Both the position numbers and the translations under genes were made by a program. DNA of 36,556 nucleotides from an uncultured Christensenellaceae bacterium. Lineage in GTDB: Bacteria; Bacillota; Clostridia; Christensenellales; UBA1242. Below are positions 23,427 through 29,957 of the stretch, piece by piece. The stretch spans positions 1 to 36,556 of the forward strand of contig CAJULT010000011.1 in assembly GCA_910587225.1 (NCBI GenBank). The letters run 5' to 3'. Under the pieces are notes generated by a model that did not search any database, had not been told where the DNA came from, and saw nothing but the letters and a program-made list of their open reading frames with translations. Position 1 is the stretch's first letter; each line of letters starts with the position of its first letter.

Positions 23427-23460
23427 ACTCGCGGCCCTCCTTTTAATAAAATGCAAGACG

Positions 23461-23489
23461 AGTATAACAAACCTCGCAAAAAATGTCAA
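23461..23489 (-). promoter_or_regulatory. Sigma-A promoter of the leader ORF and ABC exporter
   Basis: TTGACA (23489-23484), 17-base spacer and TATACT (23466-23461): perfect -35 and one mismatch at -10. The resulting leader is about 170 bases long. Confidence 0.85.
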
Positions 23490-23518
23490 TAAAAGTTAAT
23501 AAAAAAGTTAATAATTAT

Positions 23519-23547
23519 TTTACCTAATAAAAGGTTTATGATATAAT
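23519..23547 (+). promoter_or_regulatory. Promoter of the glycosyltransferase gene
   Basis: TTTACC (23519-23524), 17-base spacer and perfect TATAAT (23542-23547), giving a leader of about 27 bases before ATG 23581. Divergent from the ABC exporter promoter. Confidence 0.6.
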
Positions 23548-23580
23548 AAAAATCACAAACTAAAGATTAGGAGGATCTTT

Positions 23581-24741
23581 ATGACTATTACAGTTGTATG
23601 CGATGTGCTTGGTGAAGAAAATAACGGCACAATCATGGCATCAATGAATTTAATCAGATATCTATCTTCGAAAGGACACAAAGTTCAAGTGCTTTGCGCC
23701 AACAAGCCTTCTTCCACGGGGGGGGGACTTTGTAACTTCTTCGTTGTGCCGAATAAAAGTTTCGGTAAGCAACTTGATAAAATTGTAGAAAAAGTTGGCG
23801 TCTCACTCGCAAAGCCAGATCCTGAAATTGTGGAAAAAGCAGTTGTGGGCGCTGATATTGTTCACCTTATGGTTCCTTTTGCTCTTTCAAATAAAGCTCT
23901 TGAAGTAGCCCTTAAAAACAACATCCCTGTAACAGCAGGTTTTCATATGCAAGCGGAAAACTTTACTTCATATTTAAAATTGAATAAATCACGACTTGCA
24001 AACCATCTTGTTTACCAATATATTTGGAATAACACCTATAAATATGTTGACGGCATTCACTACCCAACTAGGTTTATTCGTGAAATTTTTGAAAGACATA
24101 TAAAGAAAGATACGCCGGGCTACGTTATTTCAAATGGTGTTAACTCTTATGTTCAAAAACAGGAAGTAGAAAAGCCGAACGAATATAAAGATAAAATAGT
24201 GATTTTAAGCATTGGCCGCCTTGCAAGAGAGAAATCCCAAGACACTCTTATCAAGGCAATGAAATATTCAAAATACTCAAATCAAATTCAGCTAATCTTC
24301 GCAGGTCAAGGACTTAAAGAAAATAAATATAAAAAACTTGCCAAAAAACTGCCTATTGCCCCTATCTTCCAACGCTTCCCACGAGAAGATATTGTAAAGA
24401 TGTTAAATTATAGCGACCTTTATGTTCACCCTGCCGAAATAGAACTTGAAGGCATTGCCTGCCTTGAAGCAATCTGTTGTGGAAAGCTAACCATCGTTTC
24501 AGACTCTCGCCTTAGCGCTACAAGAGAGTTTGCAATAGATGATAAGTGCATATTCAAAAATAGAAATCCAAAGGATTTAGCAAGGGTTATCGATTACTGG
24601 ATTGAACATCCAGAGGAGAAAAAAGAGTATGAACAAAAGTATCTAGCAAGCTCCGTCGTGTTTAGCCAAGACGCATGCATGAAACAAATGGAAGATATGA
24701 TGTTTGAAGTTATCACCCTTCATAAACAAAAGGAAAAATAA
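23581..24741 (+). CDS. Family-4 glycosyltransferase with an in-frame G9 tract
   Basis: A 386-residue GT-B fold enzyme. The N-terminal half (1 to about 170) has TITVVCDVLGEENNGT, DIVHLMVPFALSNKAL and PVTAGFHMQAENF. The C-terminal GT1-type half has ILSIGRLAREKSQDTLIKAM, LIFAGQG, FQRFPREDIVKMLNYSDLYV and the E-x7-E-like ELEGIACLEA. It resembles diacylglycerol glucosyltransferases/alpha-monoglucosyl-lipid synthases, so a glycolipid product is plausible; the acceptor cannot be read. GGAGG precedes ATG 23581. Codons 46-49 (T-G-G-G) are written with nine consecutive G residues (23718-23726). Gain of one G gives a stop three codons on; loss of one gives a stop about 21 codons on. The sequenced state is ON. 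Confidence 0.9.
   Translation: MTITVVCDVLGEENNGTIMASMNLIRYLSSKGHKVQVLCANKPSSTGGGLCNFFVVPNKSFGKQLDKIVEKVGVSLAKPDPEIVEKAVVGADIVHLMVPFALSNKALEVALKNNIPVTAGFHMQAENFTSYLKLNKSRLANHLVYQYIWNNTYKYVDGIHYPTRFIREIFERHIKKDTPGYVISNGVNSYVQKQEVEKPNEYKDKIVILSIGRLAREKSQDTLIKAMKYSKYSNQIQLIFAGQGLKENKYKKLAKKLPIAPIFQRFPREDIVKMLNYSDLYVHPAEIELEGIACLEAICCGKLTIVSDSRLSATREFAIDDKCIFKNRNPKDLARVIDYWIEHPEEKKEYEQKYLASSVVFSQDACMKQMEDMMFEVITLHKQKEK
23716..23738 (+). repeat. G9 tract inside the glycosyltransferase gene, inverted-repeat arm
   Basis: ACG9ACTTTGTAACTT on the plus strand. It is the inverted, near-identical partner (one extra C) of the sequence at 23332-23353 in the ABC exporter leader. Confidence 0.75.
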
Positions 24742-24748
24742 AAAGTAA

Positions 24749-24776
24749 AAAACACCTGCCTCAAGGCAGGTTTTAT
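24749..24776. terminator. Bidirectional terminator between the glycosyltransferase and ddh
   Basis: ACCTGCC and GGCAGGT form a perfect 7-bp stem with a 4-base loop, A run before and T run after; it serves both convergent genes. Confidence 0.9.
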
Positions 24777-25676
24777 TTATACAAATTTTTTGTAATCGGG
24801 GTCAAGATATCTTAGCGGCAGGTCAGCAATAGTAAACGCCCCAAATTGTTTATCAGTGTAAAGAGCGTTTAACGCTACTGCGAAAGCTATCATAATCTTT
24901 GCAGTAAAAAGTGGATTGCTTTCCATTTTAACGCTAAAATTCATACTATCACCAAGCGTTAAAACCTGCCCTGCATGATACATTTTTACGCTGTCAAGTT
25001 TCTTCACAAATTTAACTTTGGTCTTGTAACCTTTGAAGTAGTCCGGCATACCTACTATCTTGTTTTTTATCGCTCGCTTGTCACCATCTGCCACCACATA
25101 GCAAAGCCTGCTGTGAAAAGCTTGCTTGTTAGATGGTTTATACCTGCCTTCTTTAATAAGTTTAATAAGCTTTTTATTTGGCAAGGTGTATTGAACTGCC
25201 GCCTTAACCCCCTCAACCTCTTTCAGCGCCTGCGTGTGCCCCTGACTCACTCCCTTACCCCAAAAAGTAAAGGCATTACCTTCCACAGAATTAAGTATTA
25301 ATCTCATCAAACTAAAAAGTCCGGGATCCCAACCCACACAGCATATCGCACTTCGATTGTGCTTTTTCAAGCTTTCATCCATACCTTTTAAATATAGTGG
25401 TATCTTTTTATGATTATCATAAGCATCTACAAGGTTAAAATATTTTGAAAGTGGAATTGCCATGCTCTCAATACAACTTTTTGAACCTACACATAAAAAT
25501 AGCAAATCAATTTTGTCCCGCCACTTAGCCATTTCTTTTAGATTAAGCGCGCCCTTTTTCATTGTATCCGCTCTTGTAAAAATCTTAACAAGCTCAAACC
25601 TATTGTCACCTTTTAATAACTTTTCAATACTTTTGCCAAGATTACCATAACCAACTATTCCAACTTTAATTTTCAT
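24777..25676 (-). CDS. ddh: meso-Diaminopimelate D-dehydrogenase
   Basis: The 299-residue NADPH-dependent enzyme makes meso-diaminopimelate directly from tetrahydrodipicolinate for lysine and peptidoglycan synthesis. The N-terminal dinucleotide-binding motif is VGIVGYGNLGKSIE. Substrate-binding signatures are VDAYDNHKKIP, CCVGWDPGLFSLMR and FWGKGVSQGHTQAL, and the C-terminal part is ADLPLRYLDPD. Length and motifs fit Ddh well. Meso-DAP and its precursors also feed spore cortex and dipicolinate synthesis. The start at ATG 25676 is fixed by the family N-terminus. Its ribosome binding site GGGAG lies in the 3' arm of a perfect hairpin followed by six T residues. Confidence 0.95.
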   Translation of the reverse strand: MKIKVGIVGYGNLGKSIEKLLKGDNRFELVKIFTRADTMKKGALNLKEMAKWRDKIDLLFLCVGSKSCIESMAIPLSKYFNLVDAYDNHKKIPLYLKGMDESLKKHNRSAICCVGWDPGLFSLMRLILNSVEGNAFTFWGKGVSQGHTQALKEVEGVKAAVQYTLPNKKLIKLIKEGRYKPSNKQAFHSRLCYVVADGDKRAIKNKIVGMPDYFKGYKTKVKFVKKLDSVKMYHAGQVLTLGDSMNFSVKMESNPLFTAKIMIAFAVALNALYTDKQFGAFTIADLPLRYLDPDYKKFV

Positions 25677-25709
25677 AAAAAACTCCCTGCATGTTTTGTA
25701 TGCAGGGAG
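25677..25709 (-). terminator. Terminator-like hairpin overlapping the ddh ribosome binding site
   Basis: CTCCCTGCAT pairs perfectly with ATGCAGGGAG (10 bp, 7-base loop), followed by TTTTTT and then directly by the ddh ATG. It can end transcription from the upstream small ORF, and when formed it hides the ddh GGGAG. Confidence 0.85.
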
Positions 25710-25724
25710 AAATAATTAAGTTAT

Positions 25725-25817
25725 TTATAATAACACTAATACCACTACTATTACCGCGATAATTAGCGCAAACATTAAAAGCCAAACACCCAGCGCCCAC
25801 CAACAATCTTCCCCTAT
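25725..25817 (-). CDS. Possible tiny membrane protein without a clear start codon
   Basis: An open frame of 30 codons, bounded upstream by TAA, reads GEDCWWALGVWLLMFALII and continues with almost only Val, Ile and Leu before TAA at 25725. This acidic/Trp head followed by one perfect membrane segment resembles small single-span proteins such as those found in spore coats or toxin families. The only in-frame ATG (25775) would leave 16 residues and has no clear ribosome binding site; ATA 25817 would be a very rare start. It could be a decayed gene. A strong terminator follows. Confidence 0.3.
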   Translation of the reverse strand: MGEDCWWALGVWLLMFALIIAVIVVVLVLL

Positions 25818-25831
25818 TTAATTTGTAGAAA

Positions 25832-26374
25832 TCAAATTGTTTTGTTCTTGTCTAAAAATTTTAACAAAAATTCATAAGCTTCTACTTTAGGCGTCAACTC
25901 TTTATATCCTTCGTCCATCATTCTTTTTAATTCTTTTAGCGAAACAAACTTTACTTCGCAAACTTCTTCTGTTTGCAAATTCAATGTATTCACATTAATA
26001 TCAGACAGAGCAACATAATATTCATTAAACATATTATCTTTGATGTCACCTTTAATAAAACTATTTTTAGTGCAACCAATGAACACAATATTTTGTCTTT
26101 CTAATTTAATTCCTAACTCTTCCCATGTCTCTCTTATTGCAGTTTCGTAACCAAATTCTCCGACATTAGAATGTCCACCTGCTGAAACATCTAGCATATT
26201 AGGCCATTTCTTTTTTAAAGGACTTCTTCTTTGAAGTAACACCTGATTGTTACTATTCACAAGAAATACAACAACCGCTCTGTGCCATAAACCTTTACTA
26301 TGTACTACCTCTCTTTCTTCCTGCACATTCAGAAAATTCCCATTCTCATCTAATATATCAAATAATTCTTGCAT
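25832..26374 (-). CDS. Nudix hydrolase, isopentenyl-diphosphate isomerase-like subgroup
   Basis: A 180-residue protein with a complete Nudix box, GHSNVGEFGYETAIRETWEE followed by LGI (G-x5-E-x7-R-E-x-x-E-E-x-G). The flanks ELFDILDENG, HSKGLWHRAVVVFLVN and KKKWPNMLDVSAGGH are typical of the YfcD/Idi-like subgroup. It hydrolyses a nucleotide-linked or diphosphate substrate with Mg; the substrate is not deducible, and a type I Idi is unlikely without its other conserved Cys. ATG 26374 is preferred because GGAGG lies 8 bases upstream; ATG at 26380 or 26389 are alternatives. Confidence 0.85.
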   Translation of the reverse strand: MQELFDILDENGNFLNVQEEREVVHSKGLWHRAVVVFLVNSNNQVLLQRRSPLKKKWPNMLDVSAGGHSNVGEFGYETAIRETWEELGIKLERQNIVFIGCTKNSFIKGDIKDNMFNEYYVALSDINVNTLNLQTEEVCEVKFVSLKELKRMMDEGYKELTPKVEAYEFLLKFLDKNKTI

Positions 26375-26442
26375 TTGCATCTCCTCCATATTTCAAGCAA
26401 AATTTTGCACTCACACTTTTAATTTTTTAAAAAGCAAAACTT

Positions 26443-26601
26443 TTAAAGTTTATCACAAACTCTTACACCGCAACCAAGATTAAAAATAGTTCCTTTTATT
26501 AATTCAGCCTTAATATTTTTTTGTAATGATGTGTTTTCGGGAAGTTCAATATAGTTTTCACAAGATTTCAAATTGTAAACAAAATTTAAAATATCTCCCA
26601 T
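26443..26601 (-). CDS. Small hypothetical protein, 52 residues
   Basis: ATG 26601 opens a 52-codon frame (MGDILNFVYNLKSCENYIEL at the start, TIFNLGCGVRVCDKL at the end) with GGGGA 7 bases upstream. No family is recognised. The ending FNLGCGV recalls the first motif of a methyltransferase, so it might be a truncated remnant, but this is weak. It lies between the Nudix gene and the frameshifted nitroreductase, 24 bases after the latter, and may share its transcript. Confidence 0.45.
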   Translation of the reverse strand: MGDILNFVYNLKSCENYIELPENTSLQKNIKAELIKGTIFNLGCGVRVCDKL

Positions 26602-26625
26602 ACAATTGTCCCCGTCTTGCGAAAA

Positions 26626-27163
26626 TTAAAATGTTTTATTGATCAGAATTTCGTTCAAAGATTTCTTTTCTCTATAAAAGTTTTCATCAGAATAACCCAC
26701 ACTTACTGCTGAATATAATTCTAATTCAGTTCCCACTAATTGAGAGATTTCTTTTCTTACATACCATGTATCTGCAATCCAAAGAGAAGATAATCCCAAC
26801 TCTGTTGCTTTTAACAAAATATGTTCAATTGCTCCACCAATAGATAGTGTGTCACTTCTATCGAATTCCGATTTTGAATCTCTAAAAACCAAAATTAAGA
26901 CTGGCGCTTGAAAAATTGCATTTGCTGTTCCCATCAAGCTTGTTTTGTTGTTTTTGTTTTCCTTAAACCAATTTACCATTAAATTAGCTATTTTATCTTT
27001 ATTTTCTTTTTTTTGCGATATAAAATTTCCATGGCTGTCTGTTTTTGGCTGATGGAGCAAGTCTTGCTGCTTCAATCAAAGACAAAATTTTTTCATGATC
27101 AACATCTAAATCCTTATAACTTCTCACAGAATGTCGTTTAGTTATAATTTCGTCTAATGTCAT
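26626..27163 (-). pseudogene. Nitroreductase-family protein interrupted by a frameshift in an A8 tract
   Basis: From ATG 27163 (AGGGGA upstream) a frame reads MTLDEIITKRHSVRSYKDLD then LIEAARLAPSAKNRQPWKFY, the standard N-terminus of FMN-binding nitroreductases, and ends at a TAA just after eight A residues (27014-27007). The rest of the protein continues in the next frame: ANLMVNWFKENK, GTANAIFQAPVLILVF, SIGGAIEHILLKATELGLSS and SAVSVGY. Removing one A restores an uninterrupted protein of about 178 residues. So this is a fresh frameshift, a phase-variable OFF state, a transcription-slippage site, or a sequencing error. Intact relatives use NAD(P)H and FMN to reduce nitro or quinone compounds. 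Confidence 0.85.
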
Positions 27164-27243
27164 AAAGTTATCCCCTTAATAATACTTTTTATACACTCTA
27201 CTTGTGTCAACTGACAACAAAGTCTTTATTTTAATTTCTGTTA

Positions 27244-27348
27244 TTTGATTTTGCGACGTTCAAAAATTTGATTTTTAATCAAAATAAATCAAAAATAATC
27301 AAATTAAAATCAAATTTTGATTTTGCGATCGCACTTTTGATTTTGCGA
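27244..27348. repeat. Cluster of TTTGATTTTGCGA repeats and inverted copies
   Basis: Three exact 13-base copies of TTTGATTTTGCGA start at 27244, 27316 and 27336 (the last two 20 bases apart). Between and beside them are inverted forms AATCAAA/AAAATCAAA; the last copy forms a perfect 9-bp palindrome TTTGATTTT-GCG-AAAATCAAA running to the end of the HAD gene. It lies between the nitroreductase start and the HAD stop. Confidence 0.65.
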
Positions 27349-27351
27349 AAA

Positions 27352-27915
27352 TCAAAGCAATAACTTTGCTATCTCGCTCCACGAGTCGACTCGTGTAATT
27401 TTTTTTCTCTTTAGTTCTTTATTGGGCATATTTTTATTGTGATAAGCGGTAAGCATCAATTTTTGTCCAATATGTTTTCCAAAATTTGTTGGTTTATCAT
27501 CTATCATAATATCCGCGTGCAATAATTGTTTTCTTCTCATAAAAATAAACTGCTTGGGGTTGAGATAAGAAAATTTTTCTCTAAGCATATTAAATTTGCT
27601 TATAAATTCTTTATCTCCTTGCCATTCGTAGTTAGGAATTAAAAAATCAGTACATAAAAGCAAATCGTATTTCTCGTTTAACTTTGGCAAAATTTCTTGC
27701 ACACCTTCTTTAATAGGAATATTTTTGTACATATCTTGCGTAAAAATAAAATTATAATATTCATCTAGTTTTTTCGGGTCTTTGATAGCATCTTCAAGAT
27801 AATAATTCGAAAAATCTTCTTCTTTATAATTTGTCCCCAGAAATTTGTTTAACATAATAAACATATAACTATCAACCAAAACATCATCAATATCAATTAC
27901 TAATACTTTTTTCAT
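27352..27915 (-). CDS. HAD-family 5'(3')-deoxyribonucleotidase-like phosphatase
   Basis: The 187-residue protein has HAD motif I VLVIDIDDVLVDS (catalytic Asp pair in DIDD, with V at the usual T), motif II region LLLCTDFLIPN, and motif IV DIMIDDKPTNF, the form typical of the NT5C/YorS group that dephosphorylates deoxynucleotides. The cap is short. Function as a nucleotidase is inferred from these motifs. GAGGAT precedes ATG 27915. It follows tRNA-Thr(CGT) by 37 bases on the same strand and may be co-transcribed with it. Confidence 0.78.
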   Translation of the reverse strand: MKKVLVIDIDDVLVDSYMFIMLNKFLGTNYKEEDFSNYYLEDAIKDPKKLDEYYNFIFTQDMYKNIPIKEGVQEILPKLNEKYDLLLCTDFLIPNYEWQGDKEFISKFNMLREKFSYLNPKQFIFMRRKQLLHADIMIDDKPTNFGKHIGQKLMLTAYHNKNMPNKELKRKKITRVDSWSEIAKLLL

Positions 27916-27952
27916 AATCCATCCTCAAAAAAGACTTTTTGTACAATATAGT

Positions 27953-28028
27953 TGGAGCTACTGGGCGGACTCGAACCGCCGACCCGCGCATTACGAATGC
28001 GCTGCTCTACCACCTGAGCCACAGTAGC
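27953..28028 (-). tRNA. tRNA-Thr(CGT)
   Basis: A 76-base tRNA with encoded CCA. The acceptor GCTACTG pairs with CAGTAGC; the anticodon stem GCGCA/TGCGC encloses TTCGTAA, anticodon CGT. It complements the TGT isoacceptor at 12488. Confidence 0.97.
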
Positions 28029-28033
28029 ATGTT

Positions 28034-28065
28034 CGGTGTCAAAGCTGACACCTTTATTTTTTATT
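28034..28065 (+). terminator. Terminator-like hairpin facing the plus strand
   Basis: GGTGTCA and TGACACC form a 7-bp stem (28035-28052) followed by TTTATTTTTTATT on the plus strand. No plus-strand gene precedes it, so it may be the folded leader of the minus-strand tRNA-Thr transcript instead. Confidence 0.4.
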
Positions 28066-28068
28066 AAA

Positions 28069-28114
28069 CACAATATATTGTAGGTTGTATGCGCATACTA
28101 GCTAGCAGATATTG
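28069..28114. repeat. Palindromic intergenic repeat, copy D
   Basis: Contains ACAATATATTGTAGGT (identical to copy C) and the perfect palindrome GTATGCGCATAC running into GCATACTAGC (shared with copy A), ending in ATATTG. It lies directly after the stop of the 46-residue gene. Confidence 0.6.
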
Positions 28115-28115
28115 A

Positions 28116-28256
28116 TTACTTTTTAAATACCATGACATACATAGTACCCATGTCACCAGTACAGAATTTATCAAGTATCCAGCCATCTTTAGCATAATCA
28201 GTCATGATTTTCTCTGCTGTTTTTACCTTTCTGCAAGTTTCAATTTTGTATTCCAT
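28116..28256 (-). CDS. DUF4177-like small protein, 46 residues
   Basis: ATG 28256 follows GGGAGG by 5 bases and opens a 46-codon frame: MEYKIETCRKVKTAEKIMTD, then YAKDGWILDKF and MYVMVFKK. The order beta strand, helix with DGW, then beta strands ending in F-K-K matches the very small DUF4177 family, whose function is unknown. It lies 12 bases after the S1-domain gene in the same direction and is likely co-transcribed with it. Confidence 0.7.
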   Translation of the reverse strand: MEYKIETCRKVKTAEKIMTDYAKDGWILDKFCTGDMGTMYVMVFKK

Positions 28257-28268
28257 AGCTACCTCCCA

Positions 28269-29318
28269 TTATTTTACCAAGCCAAAGCTTACCTTTTCTT
28301 CTTCCTCATCCTTATCTAGCACAACCACTTTTACGCTTTCATCAAGCTTAACAATTTCATAAATCTGCTTTTGTTTATCTTCGGTTGCATTAGAAATGTG
28401 AAGTAATCCGCTTGCGCCATTATCAAGTTTGATAATCGCGCCAAACTTTAAGATTTTTACCACTTTCCCCTCATACGCTTGTCCTACAACAAGGTCTTTT
28501 ATCGCTTGCGTCTTTGGACTTATCAAAAGCGCCTTACGGCTAAGAGCAACTTTCTTTTTGTCGCGGTCAAGTTCAATCACCTTAAACTCGTACTGCTCAC
28601 CCTCTTTGATTGCATCTTCTACCCTATTAAGTCTTTCATAGGAAATATTTGAAATATGTAAAAAGCAATCAACCCCATCAACTTCAATAAAAGCGCCATA
28701 CGGCATAATCTTTTTAACTTTGCCCTTTACAATTTTATTTGGGAAGATTGAGTTCCAAAACAGGTTTTCATTGGTTTGTTTTACCTGTTCGGTAAGAAGT
28801 TTCACACTCGCAATAATTACTTTATCATCACGATTAAGTTCGGTTACCGTGGCTTCAAATTGTCTACCTACAAGTCTTTTCGGGTCGCGAACTCCGCCCT
28901 CAAAGATTTCATCCGCTGGCACAAATATTTCATATTCGCCCATTTTGCTTACAAGACCACCATCGCGTGTCCCCGTCACCACAAAGCTAAAATTAGAGCC
29001 AAGTTTCAATTTCTGTGCATTTTGAGTTTGCAAAACTTTATCATCCGCAAGCCTTTTAGAAACTTCAATCATACCCTCTTCATTTTTTTGTTTGGTGATG
29101 ATTACTTTAAAGCGGTCACCAATTTTTAAGTTTTCATAATCGTCAAAGTCATCACTTGGAATGAAAGCATCATTCTTACCGCCTATATTGAATATCACGC
29201 CATCTTCTCGTTTAATAACGACCACGCCGTCAAACATTTGACCTTTTTTATAAGCCGTAAAGGTTTTGTCTATTGAGTTAAAATCGAATTTCTCATCTGG
29301 TTGAATTTTATTGTCCAT
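28269..29318 (-). CDS. S1 RNA-binding domain protein, ribosomal protein S1-like
   Basis: The 349-residue protein has four S1 (OB-fold) domains in tandem: about residues 25-95 (YKKGQMFDGVVVIKREDGVI), 100-175, 190-260 (IVKGKVKKIMPYGAFIEVDG, FLHISNIS) and 275-349 (GQAYEGKVVKILKFGAIIKL, GLLHISN). This is the architecture of the short Firmicute RpsA/YpfD proteins, which bind mRNA and assist translation. AGAGGT precedes ATG 29318. The gene follows plsC, an order conserved with Bacillus and Clostridia (cmk-plsC-S1), except that cmk is missing here. Confidence 0.88.
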   Translation of the reverse strand: MDNKIQPDEKFDFNSIDKTFTAYKKGQMFDGVVVIKREDGVIFNIGGKNDAFIPSDDFDDYENLKIGDRFKVIITKQKNEEGMIEVSKRLADDKVLQTQNAQKLKLGSNFSFVVTGTRDGGLVSKMGEYEIFVPADEIFEGGVRDPKRLVGRQFEATVTELNRDDKVIIASVKLLTEQVKQTNENLFWNSIFPNKIVKGKVKKIMPYGAFIEVDGVDCFLHISNISYERLNRVEDAIKEGEQYEFKVIELDRDKKKVALSRKALLISPKTQAIKDLVVGQAYEGKVVKILKFGAIIKLDNGASGLLHISNATEDKQKQIYEIVKLDESVKVVVLDKDEEEEKVSFGLVK

Positions 29319-29345
29319 AAATTACCTCTAATTAATTTTATCAAT

Positions 29346-29957
29346 TTACTTTTTCTTTGTCAAAGAATTGATAGTATTTTCTCGAAGGGCTTGCATTTTT
29401 TCTTCAACCATAGCTGTTGCCGCGCTTAGTACTTCATTGTCAAGTCGCTTGCCATAATATTGTTCAAGCGAGAAAGGCTCGCCAATTGCAATTATAGTCT
29501 TATGAAAAGCCTTTGGCTTGCGAGCTATATACATAGGCACAACTGGCACTTTGGCTTTAATAGCAAACATACTAACACCCTGCTTAATTTGCCCAAGCTC
29601 CAAATCTTCACTTTTAGCGCGAGTACCTTCCGGGAATATAACAAGCTTCTTGCCTTTTTTAAGCAGCTTTAAACTGTTCTTTATTGCGTTCACATCAGCG
29701 GATTCCCTATCAATTTTTACGCAACCTATCCCCTTAGCGCAAGCACCGACAAGTTTATTTTTAAACAGTTCTTTCTTAGCAAGATAATACTTTTTCTCCC
29801 AAGTATTAATAGCAAACAAAATAGCGTCAAAATTTGATGTATGGTTTGACGATATTATACAAGCCCCTTTGGGCAAATTCTTTTTCCCTAGCACTTTCGT
29901 TGGATAAAAAATTTTAAAAAATGGCGCAACCAAAAATTGTGCAAATCTAAAAAACAT
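29346..29957 (-). CDS. plsC: 1-Acylglycerol-3-phosphate acyltransferase
   Basis: A 203-residue membrane-bound acyltransferase that makes phosphatidic acid. The catalytic block I is SSNHTSNFDAILF (H-x4-D), block II KIDRESAD, block III VIFPEGTRAKSE and block IV VPVVPMYIA. The N-terminal hydrophobic segment (FAQFLVAPFFKIFY) anchors it at the membrane. AAGGAGG precedes ATG 29957, which abuts the stop of the HI0933-family gene, so it is in the rluB-flavoprotein-plsC-S1 operon. Confidence 0.93.
   Translation of the reverse strand: MFFRFAQFLVAPFFKIFYPTKVLGKKNLPKGACIISSNHTSNFDAILFAINTWEKKYYLAKKELFKNKLVGACAKGIGCVKIDRESADVNAIKNSLKLLKKGKKLVIFPEGTRAKSEDLELGQIKQGVSMFAIKAKVPVVPMYIARKPKAFHKTIIAIGEPFSLEQYYGKRLDNEVLSAATAMVEEKMQALRENTINSLTKKK

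Noticed and set aside
23581..24741. Glycosyltransferase as a pseudogene because of the G9 tract
   Set aside because: The frame is intact through the tract in this sequence and all downstream motifs are in frame, so it is recorded as ON rather than broken.
27244..27348. CRISPR array
   Set aside because: Only three copies of a 13-base AT-rich motif with unequal spacing (72 and 20 bases), and no cas genes; not a CRISPR layout.
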